Below the pieces are notes generated by a model that ran no database searches, was not told the DNA's origin, and was given only the letters and a program-made list of their open reading frames with translations. A DNA stretch of 64,000 nucleotides, from the NCBI RefSeq assembly GCF_000247695.1, contig NW_004624781.1, positions 12,280,638 to 12,344,637 on the forward strand, given 5' to 3'. The position numbers and the translations under genes are program-made. Shown here piece by piece: positions 23,885 through 35,380 of the stretch. How positions within the stretch are numbered: position 1 is the stretch's first letter; every line of letters starts with the position of its first letter. The DNA is from Heterocephalus glaber (Eukaryota; Chordata; Mammalia; Rodentia; Bathyergidae).

Positions 23885-24215
23885 GCTTGAATGTATTTAT
23901 TTTTTACTTATTTACTACAGAGGTAATTCATCTTTATTACAGAAAATTGAAAAAACTACCAATAGGCAAAAAGAAATAACAGTTCTACTAACCAGAGATA
24001 ACATAAACAATTACATCAGGGTATATCCTTCCCTATTTAAAGCACATTGTTTATAATCAGATCATAATGTATATCCTGTTTCACTTAAAAATATTGGGAC
24101 CATTTTTCCATGTCATAAATATTCTGCCATGTCATTTTCTATGACTGCATGGTAACTTTTTGAAAGAATCTATCATTGCTTATGATCACTCAGTTTAAGA
24201 ATTTACATAATGGGT
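23885..24215 (-). mobile_element. Probable ancient L1-type remnant, antisense
   Basis: The stretch has the character of ancient mammalian L1 3' sequence read on the opposite strand: AATTCATCTTTATTACAGAA, CAGAGATAACATAAACAATT, CATTTTTCCATGTCATAAAT and TCTATGACTGCATGGTAAC. No coding frame survives. Family assignment is tentative. Confidence 0.45.
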
Positions 24216-24261
24216 TTCTGATAAAGGTCTCAGAGCCACAGCAAGATGTCTCAAGGTTCAG

Positions 24262-24482
24262 AGGTTTGGTTTTTTGTTTTGTTTTGTTTTTTGGCACTGG
24301 GGACTGAACCTTGGGCCTTCACACTGAGGCGCTTCACACATCTCCAGCCTTCTTCGATTTTAAATTTTAAAGCAGGGTCCCACTAAGTTGCTCAGTTACC
24401 CAGGTTGGGCTTGACATTTCGATTCCCCCACCTCAGCCTCCCAGCGTGCTGGGATTGAAAGGCCCATGCCACCATGCCCGTT
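24262..24482 (-). mobile_element. B1-dID composite SINE, antisense
   Basis: (GTTTT)n and TTTTTTGGCACTGGGGACTG mark the reversed ID tail. AGCAGGGTCCCACTAAGTTG, TACCCAGGTTGGGCTTGACA, ACCTCAGCCTCCCAGCGTGC and TGCCACCATGCCCG mark the reversed B1 half. Confidence 0.88.
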
Positions 24483-25449
24483 TAATAGAGGTCTTTTAAT
24501 ATCACCACCCAAAACAATGTCCTCAAGTCCTGTCCTCACTCCTTATTTTTTAATGATAAATGCAAGCTACGAGCCATATTACTTCAAGACCTAACTCCAG
24601 GTTCACAGACCATAAACAATTGATCATGAATGATCATTACAAAGAGGGTCTGAAATAAACCCCAGCCATGGCAATTCGTGTACTATCACCACCGTGTGCA
24701 CAGTCTCTGGTTGTAGTGCATGCCTCTAGTTCCGTCATTACTCGGTGCTGTGCTCTTTCTCAGCTCCTTACGGAAGCAAAGTAGCTGAGACTCAGGAAAG
24801 TCACCCCACCAGGACGTCTCAAAATAGATCTGAAACTAGACTTGTAGATCCTAACTTCATTAGAATTTCTATATTAATAGGATGCTGTGTGGAGGGAGGG
24901 AGTGAAAAAAAAAAAAAGGAAGAAAAGAAAAAACAGGAAAGTTTCCAAAAAAGAGGCCATAGAGACAGGCACTAGTGTCTCGGCTGCTCGATGAGCAGGC
25001 AGAGAGGGCAGCAACTGTGCACGCTCCATCCAGTGCAGACCTGTCTGCTTCTCTCTACCTGGGCACAGTCCTCCCAAGAGCCCCAAATAGAGGCAGGAAG
25101 CCGTATCAGGCACAAGCACCAGACTCATGGGTCTCAAACAACAAAGTCATTCCTCCCATGCTTTTGCAGGCACTGCACGTTCCCACTGTGTGTTAACTGC
25201 ATATGTTCGTGGCATGTCCCCTTGCCCTGCTGCCTGCTGTTCTCACCCTGCAGGAAGGGGAGCCACATGCTCTGATGAGACCCTGGCTCCATCATCTTCA
25301 CACATTGGAGGGGCTGCCAAAGTTGGAGCACAATCTCTGAGGCCCCCAGGGCCAGCATAGGGCCAGTGGGAGGAATGTTCAAGGACAGCGGTTTCCACTC
25401 ATTCTTTTGCAGGAGTTTCTTCCAGCCCCTTGGCAGGCAGTGGGAACCC
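24483..25449. other. Unassigned non-coding stretch with a purine-rich tract
   Basis: A-rich tract at 24905-24957. Several open frames of 73-122 codons at 24975-25502 are mutually overlapping and unrecognised. Confidence 0.4.
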
Positions 25450-25690
25450 CAACTTGTTGGAAAGAGCACAGACTTCGGGATTTCTCTGGATGTGGGTCCC
25501 ATCCTAAGTCCTACTAACTCTGTGCCATGTAGAAGTCACACGATGTCTCTCAGTTCCAGTCCTCTCATCCACAGAAAGAAGGGTGAATCAAGTTAAGTAG
25601 TTCTACAGATATGAGGTAATACAAATAAAAAGTATTATGTGCATAAAATGCCTCCAATATAGCAGGGACCCCATTAATGTTGAGGGTATT
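25450..25690 (+). mobile_element. MIR SINE remnant, sense
   Basis: Sense MIR pattern: GTTGGAAAGAGCACAGACTT, TCCTACTAACTCTGTGCCAT, TCTCTCAGTTCCAGTCCTCT, CTACAGATATGAGGTAATAC and the 3' part CAATATAGCAGGGACCCCAT followed by TAATG. Confidence 0.7.
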
Positions 25691-25720
25691 AAGCCCTCAG
25701 ATGGGTAAGCTGTTAATCTT

Positions 25721-25799
25721 TTTTTTGGTACTGGAGATCGAACTCAGGACCTTGCACTTTCAAGCCAGGCACAGTGCCACTGAGCCAAATCCCTGGCCT
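25721..25799 (-). mobile_element. ID SINE, antisense
   Basis: TTTTTTGGTACTGGAGATCG is the reversed 3' end; CACTGAGCCAAATCCCTGGC is the reversed 5' end. Flanked by an 18-bp TSD with one mismatch: GGGTAAGCTGTTAATCTT at 25703-25720 and GGGTGAGCTGTTAATCTT at 25800-25817. Confidence 0.93.
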
Positions 25800-25859
25800 G
25801 GGTGAGCTGTTAATCTTAAAGATCTAAGCTGAATCTGAAGGGGGGGGGGTGCTGTGTGT

Positions 25860-26517
25860 GTGTTGTATTCAGGGTTTTGGCAAGGGAACACATTTAATAC
25901 AGGACATAAAATTTATAAGATTATTTTATAATTACCTAAAAATTCAAATGCAGAGGAGTGCAAGAGATTAACTGCACACTAGGGGCCAAGGGCCTGGATC
26001 CCACAGCAATGTCCCACACAAGTCCAGCTAAAGGCTTAGAGTACAAGGCACTGTCCTCCACTAGTCCAGCCAGTGGCCCGGAGTCCAGGGCAATGTCTCA
26101 AGCTTGTACATATTGAGGATCTGCACCTGGAAGGCCCAAAGGCCAGTGGTGGAAGCCAGAAAACCTATGCTGGTGGGATGAAGGGTCTGTGCCACTAGGC
26201 TGAGGGATCCACACCGGAGCCAGAAAGTGATGCTCATGGTGCAGATCAGAGCTCCCCTGATGAGAACAGCAGCCATTCCCAGTGACAGTGAGGCCCCGAG
26301 CTCCTCCTCCAATGAGAACAGCCAAGTTCACGTCAGGAAAACCATCCTCAGCAAGCTTCTCCTAGAAAATCAACAGCCCATGATCTTCCACGATCTTCCC
26401 CTGCAGTTCTCTTTTATGGCTATTGGCAATAATCCTCAGGTGGGTCTTCCATGCTCAGACCACGCTGATTCAGTTCAGCTGGACGTTACAAGTTGACCAT
26501 TAGTTAATCCACCACAA
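25860..26517 (-). mobile_element. Candidate LTR, antisense, family not identified
   Basis: A 650-bp block can be read on the minus strand as TG...CA-bounded DNA with an ATTAAA-type signal near its 3' end (minus strand of about 25890). It also has internal near-repeats built on 'AGTCCAG' at 26020-26092. There is no partner LTR and no verified TSD, so this is a proposal rather than an identification. Confidence 0.35.
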
Positions 26518-26556
26518 TGTGTGTGTGTGTGTGTGTGTGCGTGTGTGTGTGTGTGT
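26518..26556. repeat. (TG)n microsatellite, one interruption
   Basis: TG repeat with a single TGCG interruption at about 26540. Confidence 0.95.
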
Positions 26557-28235
26557 AGGAGGCATGGTGATAAGGCAAGCAAAGCCCAAAGGAAAAATCT
26601 GACACTTTGGATAATGACAAGTATATGACATGCACTTGGAGTGCGTTGCATTTCTCTAAAGTGACAAACCACATGTTGGCTGGTGAGGCCTGAGCAGCCC
26701 CTCTGGAGTCTCACCAGCACCTGAGCACAAATGGTTTCCTTGTGGTATGGATTCAACATCAGCACCATCCCTGTGGCCCATCCTGGTCTTGTCCCCAAGC
26801 ACCTGCCACATGAAAACTTGGGGTCTGCCTTGCCTTGTGCCTGTGTGAATGGGGAGCCCTTGAAGATGAAAATGCACCCTCTCCCCAGTCTTTTCTTGCT
26901 TAGTGATTCCCAGAATGAGAATCAGTACTGAGACGCTACATTCACTTTTTGTGTACAGTGTCCATACCGTCCCATTCATCCCCACAAAGGGAGCCAGATC
27001 CCTAGAAAAACCCATGTCATTTGAGGTAGCATGAGGAGAACCCCAGGCAAGTACCTTCCTGTGACACAGTTCCTCCTAGGGAGAGGTTGGCAATCTTTCC
27101 GAAAAACCAAATTATCAAACTATTTTTGACCTTCAATATATTTGTCCTTTCATCCATTAACTACTCAATGTGTGTTTATAAAGCAGCTTCCTGGAGAATG
27201 GAGAGCGAACACTGACTGTCAAGCCCCTACCCTGAGGAGCTCGGAAACTAGTGGAACAGGGCTGAGCTGAAGGGCAGGGATGGAGGCTGTGCTCTGCCCG
27301 GCAAAGGCCGGCTGTCCCAGCACTGTCACCAGACAGAGGGAAAGGTCTGGCTTTCTTGTTGAACCCACGCCAGAAAGATGGTGCATCAGAGATAAAGAGC
27401 AGGAAGCAAGTCATGTGCAGGATGCCACAAACTTCTGCAAATAAGTTTGAGATAAACAAACCAACTAAATGATACAGAACTCGGTAATGAATCAGACTTG
27501 AAATCTTCACTTTTCTGCCCCGTATGCTTTTGTGCTATTATTTAAGGGTACACTTTCTATCCATTGTCCTATGTTAAGTAATCCAGTACTTTCCAATTCA
27601 CCTGATCCTGAGCAGTATTTTCCAATTAAAGCTTCCAGTTTTACCCCAGTCTCTTTCAACGTCTCACTCTGTCTAAGCTCTAAGCAGGGCAGAACAAGCG
27701 ATTCCAATCCACTCTCGAGCTTGGACTCTGACCTCAGAGACTCCCTCAGGAAGACTGCTGTCATCTCCAGGTCCATCTCAAGGGAAAGAAAGGGAAGGCA
27801 GAAGTAGCTGCAGCACCTGCTTCATGTAATACAGAGTCATAATGAATGCAACAACAATGTTGACCACAGCTCCACACCGCTAAGCCCCAAACCCAAGTCG
27901 GGCGAACCAAAATTTTTCAGAAGCTTATAGCAAACACATTGGGTGGCAAAACCAGATCTGAGTTGATATGAGTCTATTTATAGTCTTTTACTTATGCTAA
28001 GTGTGAATATTCATACATTTCATTAAAGAAATATTAATATGTTTAATTATGAGACACTGCTGCAGTGTAATTTATGAAAAATGCCCCATGTTACCTTTAT
28101 AAATTTAAAAATTTCTGAATTCTTAAACAGATTGGTCTCATGGATTTCTTTTAAGGGATTGTGAACCTATACTCTATTTTTTATTAGTCTATCTTGTGAT
28201 TTCACCTTTATCTTTCATAGAGATAATTTTTTAAA
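26557..28235. other. Unassigned non-coding stretch
   Basis: No exon or confident repeat. Frames of up to 119 codons lack recognisable motifs. AT-rich from 27940 onward. Confidence 0.45.
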
Positions 28236-28247
28236 TCTTTCTTTCTC

Positions 28248-28283
<36 letters not shown>

Positions 28284-28285
28284 TC
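28236..28285. repeat. (TTTC)n microsatellite
   Basis: Tetranucleotide run directly next to the antisense SINE that follows. It probably grew from that element's A-rich tail. Confidence 0.95.
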
Positions 28286-28458
28286 ACCAGAGATTCAACC
28301 CAAAGCCTTCACATTGAGCTGCATCCCCCAGCTCTTTTTTTTTTTTTTTTGGAGATAGGGTCTCACTAAATTGCCCAGGCTGGGCTTGAACATGCAGTCC
28401 TCCTGCCTCGGCCTCTCAGAGTGCTGGGATTATAGATGTATGCCACCACACCTGGCTC
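28286..28458 (-). mobile_element. B1-dID composite SINE, antisense
   Basis: ACCAGAGATTCAACCCAAAG and GAGCTGCATCCCCCAGC mark the reversed ID part. A T16 linker is followed by GGAGATAGGGTCTCACTAAA, TTGCCCAGGCTGGGCTTGAA, TCCTGCCTCGGCCTCTCAGA and CACCACACCTGGC, the reversed B1 part. Confidence 0.92.
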
Positions 28459-28619
28459 TTTAATTTTCTTGAGAGTCCAAAGCAAATGATTTTCTAAGAT
28501 TCTTTTTGCTTCTTAACCACATATCCTTTCTTCCACAATACTCAAAATTAGTTTTTATCTCATGTAGACTGGGCTTAAAACATCGGGTATTTTTGTAGCT
28601 TAGAAAAAGAGTTGCTGTG

Positions 28620-28830
28620 TAGTTTTTATCTTTTTTAAGAACTTTGTTGAAGTATAACATATATGATAAAATTTGCTTGTCTTGTGTGTACAATTCAATG
28701 ACTTTTGGTAAATTTGCAGAACTGTATGGGCGACATGATAATTCAGTTGTAGGACATTTCCATCACCCAAGGGAAAGGCTGTGTCTATGCATGGTCACTA
28801 CTGCTCCCATCTCTGACAGCCACTAGTCAC
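28620..28830 (-). mobile_element. Ancient L1M remnant, antisense
   Basis: Resembles the reversed 3' region of old mammalian L1M elements: TTGAAGTATAACATATATGA, AAAATTTGC, GTGTGTACAATTCAATGACT, TTTGGTAAATTTGCAGAACT and GGACATTTCCATCACCC. Confidence 0.6.
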
Positions 28831-30139
28831 TGTCTACTGTTCATCTCATGAGCCACTCTATACCCTTCGAATGGTGCCCACAGTCCTCCTAGAGAAACTG
28901 AGGCCTGCATATTGGATGGAGCTGGATTTGATCCTGGCCCTCTTGACTCTGAATTCATCATCTTTCTTCAGCTGCTTCAAAAGGTCAAGAGCAGCCTCTC
29001 TCCAGACAGGACCAGAAATAAGAGTCGCCCAGGCATGGACATTGGAGAGAGCAATGACCACAGGGTGATCGTGAACTTGGTGACCTTTAGGCTCCTGCCA
29101 ATTCTGAGCTCCTGGGATTCTACAAATCCATAAAATGCCTCTGGGTAAGCCAGGGACTTACTTTAATGAATAGATAAGCATGATGTATCATGAACAGACT
29201 AATTGCATATAAAAGGACCGCTTCTGAAGTGCACAGTGTGCTCCCTTAAGCACATTAAATGGCCCCCAGAGATGCTGTCTGCAACCATCATTTGCATTAT
29301 CAATGAAGAGGTGGTTTGCAAAGCCAGGGGGAGCGTCACCCCAGCCCAGAGTCCAATCACACACATTCTTACATAGTGATGTCCAAGTTAGTGAAACCTT
29401 TGGATAGATTTATTCTCTCAGCTCTTTAAATTGGAAGGTGGTACTTCTGAGGTGATTGTTCTGGTATGCCAGTGTTTCCGGTACGCAAGAATAGCTGACA
29501 GGATAAATTAAAACCATGCCTGTACCACAGTTAGGAAACAGCTAATGCACTGTTCTTATTTTTATTGAGAATTAACAACTTCCTCTTTCTCTGTTCATTC
29601 TCAAAGCCACCCAGATTTGCCTGCAGGCTCCTTTCTGTTACAGTGTCATCTGCTCCTCCTACCCTCCCCATGTTTTAGAGATCATAGGTTCATCTATACT
29701 CTCTGCCTGAGCTAAACATGGACCTAGAAAAAAGCCTGCGATCCATCCTTATGCCCTGGTGTGACACTGACATCCTTACCATCCCAAATAGAGATTTGAA
29801 GCCCAGGCTTTAGAGCAATTTTGGAGCAAAAGACTATTTGGTCCCTGATACCAACATTGCACTCCCAAGGTAAGAATTTTATAACCCATGGGCATTTCTG
29901 GGTGTTTGTAAAATTTTATGACATATATTATAATTAACATGAATAGATCTTTTTTGTTGACAAAGAGAAGTTCCCTATTTTGTATCACTTAATCATGATG
30001 GTGATCCTATGACGATGGTAAGTTGTCAATTGTCAATAATTAGCATTATTAATCTCAGTAGTATTATAAATTATTAAGAAGTGATGTGAGGTGTATAATG
30101 CATTTATTACTGAGCTTCCTGATTTAAAGAATACATACA
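28831..30139. other. Unassigned non-coding stretch
   Basis: No recognised gene or repeat. Confidence 0.4.
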
Positions 30140-30149
30140 GTACATTACC

Positions 30150-30395
30150 TGTTGTGATTTTCTAAATCTGCATCCTTACTTTTAGAGATAAGAAAAATTA
30201 GATTTGAATATGTTAAGTCATTCCCCAAAGGTTTATCCAGCTAATAAAAGTAGGGTGCAGGTTGAGATTTCATAGCAATTTTCCCTGGAACACAGGCTTG
30301 ATAACAGTATAAATAGCATGGCCTTGCCTAATGTCACAGAGCTAATTAGTCGCAGAGGAGGGAACTGAACCTAAGGACCATTTCTCTGAGTTCTA
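30150..30395 (-). mobile_element. MIR-like remnants, antisense (two pieces)
   Basis: 30190-30270 (GAGATAAGAAAAATTAGATT, TTCCCCAAAGGTTTATCCAG, CTAATAAAAGTAGG) and 30318-30395 (CTAATGTCACAGAGCTAATT, AGAGGAGGGAACTGAACC) each resemble the antisense MIR core. They may be two copies or one disrupted and duplicated copy. Confidence 0.5.
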
Positions 30396-30421
30396 GGATG
30401 GTGGTGGTGCTGCTGCTGCTA

Positions 30422-30620
30422 CTTCTTTCTCTCTTCCTCCTCCTCTTCCTCTTTTTCCTCCTCCCCCTGCTCTTCCTCTTTTTCCTCCTCCCCTTCCTCT
30501 TCATCTTCCCTTTCCTCTTCCTCTTCCCCCTCCTCCACCTCCTCCCCTCCCCTTCCTCTTCCTTCTTTCCTCCTCCTCCTCCCTCTCTTCTTCCTGCTCT
30601 TCTTCTTCCTCCTTCTTCTC
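30422..30620. repeat. 200-bp polypyrimidine tract (CTT/TCC-rich)
   Basis: The tract has only about four purines in 199 bases. A 24-bp unit at 30443-30466 is repeated exactly at 30470-30493, a 27-bp period. The Pro/Leu/Phe frame on one strand and the Glu/Arg/Lys frame on the other are composition artefacts. Such tracts can form intramolecular triplex DNA. Confidence 0.95.
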
Positions 30621-31533
30621 AAACTAGGCTACAGTGACATTAAAAAACAAATGAATCAAAGACCCAAATTCAAGGCTTGGACTTGATAGTGAATTTCCCA
30701 GACCATGGAATTCTTCACCTCTACTGTGAACCAGCGAGAAGACACAGCTTCCCTAGGACAAATGGCAGCTAAGAAGTTTTTAGACTCAGAAACTTATACA
30801 TTTGAGCTATTTTACTATGAGTATTTTTCTCCTTAAATGAATTTGTTGTAAGTACTCAATTGGAGAAAAATTTGAGAATATCTCTTTTTAAAACTAGCAA
30901 CAAAGTAAAAGTATAGGATTTCTTGAATGTTCTCTCCTATCTCTTATTACAGTTGGTCCTCTCCACTTCTCAGCAGGGCATCATGAGATTTTCCTGCATA
31001 GGCATATGTCTGTAAGCAAGAAAAAAAATAGAGTGTTCCAGTGTTTCTATCTAAAGCATGTTTTCACATGAGAGCACTCATCTTGCTGGACATTATAATG
31101 GTTGAATGATGATCTTGGGGTGCCTGGGACTAGGGGCACTAGATTATATTTCACTTTCAATTTCTTTGTTTACAAGCAAGGGATTCAGTAATAGAATGTA
31201 GCTGATGTTCATCTATGACTGAATCAGGACCATGACCAATAAAGTGGTAATAAAGAAGTGTAGAGGAAAAAGTATAGAGAAAAAAATGATAGCAGGAAAT
31301 GTGTCCCTCTGAAAAAAAAATACTTCTACCAAAAAATCTTAGGACGTGTCTCTTCTGAGTGGTTAGAATGAGTTTCCTGGAAAACATTTGCTAAATATTC
31401 AAGGGTGCATTTATTGCTACTTTTTCTATTTTAATAAACTATAAATTCCTCACTGTATCTCTTGCCTATTTCTTTAACCACTGGTTTTGAAATTCATAGA
31501 CATTTTAAATATGGAATTTGTGATCATAATTGC
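30621..31533. other. Unassigned AT-rich stretch
   Basis: No recognised gene or repeat. Confidence 0.4.
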
Positions 31534-31961
31534 TGTCTCTTTGTTACTTTCTCCTTTCTGAGACAAAATACCAGACAATCACAAGTTAAAGGAGGAAAGG
31601 TTTGTTTTAGCTCATAGTTTGTAAAGGTCTCAGGCTGGCTCCACACCAGGGCAGCATGGCAGGGGGGCATGGCAGAGGAGAAACAGTCCATGGCAAGGTA
31701 GGCAGGAAGGGATGAGTCTTCCTTTCCCTTTCTGTTTTATTTAGGCTAGCAGTTCATTGGTTGGTGTCACTAACAACAGTGTGGGTCTTCTGTCTTCAGT
31801 AAATCCATTCAGCCTCACCCAGAACTATACTAATCCAGCCAGTGGAGCAATCTGGTTGTCATGCACCCTTAATCCAGTATCTCACACCCATGAGATACTC
31901 CCAAAAAGCCCCGCCAATAAGCACAAGAGGCTTTGGGGGGACATCTAGATACAAGCCATAT
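31534..31961 (-). mobile_element. Solo LTR, MaLR-like, antisense (family copy 2)
   Basis: Plus strand begins TGTCTCTTTGTTACTTTCTC and GAGACAAAATACC, then GGAGGAAAGGTTTGTTTTAG, CAGGCTGGCTCC and GCAGAGGAGAAACAGTCCAT. It ends GAGGCTTTGGGGGGACATCT and AGATACAAGCCATATA. The same order is found at 35718-36175 and 39443-40120. The 5-bp TSD is not clear for this copy. Confidence 0.82.
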
Positions 31962-32640
31962 AGCCTTCTATCAAATCATACTGTTAAAAATGACAAGTGT
32001 GCCACATAGACAGGGTATTTCTTCCCTGACTGTGGTAGGAGAGAGTCAGCTATGCCTCTTCCTCCAAAGAAGGCCAGCCTGAGTTCTTCTAAAGACAATC
32101 AACTCCAGTGCAGCTGGACCATGCAGACCAGAAGTGGCAGCGCAGAGGCCCCAAACCGAATCAAGCCCACAGACATGTTTTAGTTGGCTCATACAATTGG
32201 GAAAAGTTCTTTTAAATAGTTCCCAGCCCTAAAACAGATTGGATAAGTTCATATAAAAATCCTTATTTCTGCCATCTTTTGAAAACTCAGAAGCTCTACA
32301 TGCTGGTCCTGAAATTGCCCACAATGACAGGACCTCTGGTCCTATTGCTCTGTCCTGTTAGATGGGACATCCACTCTCCAGGCTACCCTGGTCCTCACCT
32401 CTTCTAGATATTGTGAGAAAAGCTTGGCCTCTGCAGGCATCTGAGATTGCACCCTAGAAGATCATCCAGTGATAAATAAAAATAATCTTCACTTTCAGTA
32501 TTTATTAAAAGAACTGTGATATGCTGACATTTGGGAAAGGAGCATACGGGTCAGCCCATCCTCAGGCACATGCTTATTTGTTCCTCTTTGTGGCAGGGTG
32601 TCCACATGTACTTTGTAGCCCCTGCTCCCCCCCAACCCCC
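31962..32640. other. Unassigned non-coding stretch
   Basis: No recognised gene or repeat. Confidence 0.4.
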
Positions 32641-32644
32641 AGCC

Positions 32645-32830
32645 AGTTCTAGAGAGTCAGAGCCCAGCTTCGGAGGCTGACTGTGTTTCCACTAATTCCG
32701 TGATGCTGGGCACATCACTGCGCCTCTCCCAATCCCAGTATCCTCCGTAAAATAAGGATGCTGTGAGAGAAATGTGAACACAGGTATGTCTGTGCAGACC
32801 TCATGCACCTAACACCTGATGCCTGCTCCC
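32645..32830 (+). mobile_element. MIR SINE remnant, sense
   Basis: TCAGAGCCCAGCTTCGGAGG, AATTCCGTGATGCTGGGCAC, ATCACTGCGCCTCTCC and TCCGTAAAATAAGGATGCTG follow the sense MIR order. Confidence 0.7.
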
Positions 32831-34374
32831 TGCTTCTGTGTCCCCCATCATGCCAGTAACTAGATTGAGTTAGTTAGCTTGCCCTCTGAGCTACCAGCTG
32901 AATGGGTCAAAATGGTTGCAGAAGAAGAGCACACAGATTCCCTGCAGAGAAGCAGGGTGATGTGGGGCTGCACTAAATACTGACAGCCCTTCTGCAGCAC
33001 CCTGGACATTCTGGAAGGTTCTCTCAAGGTTGTGACTTCCCTCCGATGGACTGACTTCTGTCCTTTGTCATAGCTGAGGTTGAGCTGCAGCTACCTACTT
33101 GAAAAGGAACCATGGAAACTGTGAACTTGAGATCAGATTTCAGGATGGAGCCCAAGGCTTCCTGCCAAGTGTGAATGCTGTATGAGAGATAACAATAGGA
33201 GTGAGATATGCTAAAAGTGTTATACATGAATTTACATTCAATAAAAAACCCTTCCAGCTATAATTATCACATTTTTGCTAATATTGAGATTCTAGATGTC
33301 AGATTTAATATTTGAGTAAACTAATTAAAGAATGTTTTTTCCATTAGCCTTGACAAATAGTCTTTCTTACTGAAAGTTTCAAACGTGCATTTTTTTTAAA
33401 AAATGTTTTTTGGGGTGAAACTGGTCTGCACAAGCAGCACTTTGCTTTTTCTTCTCCCTCCCTTTCCGCTTCTGCCATCCTCAGCTCTGTTTTGGGTTCT
33501 TTTGTTAGGGGTACAATTTTCAGACAGTGTTAATGTGTCTTTTTTATGCGTTTGCCAAATAGTTCTAGGTGGAATTGCCTCTTAAGATTTCTTCTTTGGC
33601 TGTGGCACATTCAGACTCAAATAGTTGTGCTCAGTAGAGCCATTGTCACATTATAACAGTGAAAATGCTTCATCGTGTGCTATAGAACAAGATGGAATTT
33701 TCGTTAAGGAGCTCGGGGATCAAGGCAGAGGAAAAAGATTAATTTTTATGCATCAAGTCATTATGGAGGGGGAAGGAGAGATGAAGCTTGCCAGCAAGGA
33801 GATTTTCTCATCTAATATCGACACAGAGCATGCGATGGGAGGATTGCAGGCTCTAGTCTCAGATTTGTTTTTACCTTTAAAGTGCTCAGATCTAGGTCAT
33901 AAGCTTGTTTACACATATTTCAGGTTTTTAAAACAGTCTTCCAAAAAGATATCGTTTCCTAGGATTTAGGTGCATCTGAAAATATTTTGATTGCTTTATT
34001 CCACAAAAAAATGGATAGCTATATTTCAAACTGTTTTGAAAAGACAGGAAAAAAAAGAAAAGGCAAAAAAATAAAACCACCCCAGAACATTCTTTACCTT
34101 ACTATCCTAATCCAGCAGCCTAGTGGTGTATTTCTTTTTCCACTTCTTCAGCTTGCAAACATACACTCACGAGTTACACCATTTCTTTTTGTCGTTCACC
34201 AAATACTATACTATACATGGTCTCCACACTCTTGCATAGATTCTTTCCAGTTTATTAAGTTCATCTATTGTTAAGTATTTGGGAAACTTCCCTTCTTTCT
34301 TCTAGACACACACATGCACACGCACACTCGTGCACATGTATATACATGCACACCTGGATTTTGCCATCTTTTGT
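32831..34374. other. Unassigned non-coding stretch
   Basis: A 114-codon frame at 33625-33969 and a 95-codon frame at 33987-34274 have no recognisable domain. A short CA/TG-rich patch lies at 34305-34350. The segment 33600-33970 is free of recognised repeats and could be tested for conservation. Confidence 0.4.
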
Positions 34375-34565
34375 AGAATAAATTCCCTAAAATGAAATTT
34401 CTGCATCCAATGAATAATTTTAATATTGCAATGCAAATTGCCAAATTGCTTTCTAAAAGAAATACCAGTTTTTTCTTAAGCCACATAAGAATGCCTTTTC
34501 ACCACATCAATATCATTTTAGTTAATTTGATAAATGTACTTGTTGGGCTTTTAGTCAAAAATTAT
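34375..34565 (-). mobile_element. Probable ancient L1-type remnant, antisense
   Basis: AAATGAAATTTCTGCATCCA, AATTGCCAAATTGCTTTCTA and ATAAGAATGCCTTTTCACCA are in the order found in the reversed 3' end of ancient mammalian L1s. Short and diverged. Confidence 0.4.
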
Positions 34566-35369
34566 GGAATTCATAATTGACCTTAAATTTTCTGATAAAT
34601 CACAAAGCACTGTATATGGTGGCAATTAATATAATTGCCAATAATTACTCTCAATAACACACTCTAACATTTAAGGACAGGATATTAGTATGGCAGAGTG
34701 TGTGAGAGTAGTTAGGAGTGTGGCCTGCCCGTCAGGCTGTTGGATGCAAAGCTGGGCACCACCATGCACCAGCTCTGTGACTTTAGGCCAAAGGGCCCCC
34801 ACCTTGCCATTAGTGACATTTGGAGCTACTAATTTTTTACTATGGGGGGGTTGTCTTATGTATCTCAGAGTATTTAGCAGTGTCCCTGGCTGCTACCCTG
34901 CCCTTCCTGCTGGTGTGACAAGCCAAATTGCCTGCCAACATTGCCAAGTGTCCTGTGTGGGCACACCCCACCCCTCCAAGAACAATTGGCTGAGGTGAAT
35001 TACCAAAACTCTCAGTGCTGGTTCTGGGTGTGAAACAGGGATAACAATACTCACCTCAAAGCATTACTGGAAAGACGCCATGGAGTTGCCCCTTACAACA
35101 TGGGGAAGAGGTGCTCTGTCAGCAACAGCTATTGTTGAGACCAAATTCCCAATGGTTGCTCTCAAATAACATTCTTGATTGTTACTATGCTATAAAACAG
35201 GTTGTGTACAAATTTGAAATATTTAGAAAAGTACCAGAAGCTAATAAGGATCTCCTATCATCTTAACAGCCAAGGACAATCCCATTAACATCAAGGTGTC
35301 TTTTCATCTCAGGCATCCAGGAGAGCTCCTGGCACATTATAAATGATCAGTAGATGTGTTGGATGAATA
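34566..35369. other. Unassigned non-coding stretch
   Basis: A 102-codon frame at 34690-34998 is unrecognised. No confident repeat. Confidence 0.4.
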
Positions 35370-35380
35370 TAAAAAGTGAG

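Noticed and set aside
30398..30637. Leu/Phe/Pro-rich plus frame and Glu/Arg/Lys-rich minus frame as proteins
   Set aside because: Both are produced by a simple polypyrimidine tract.
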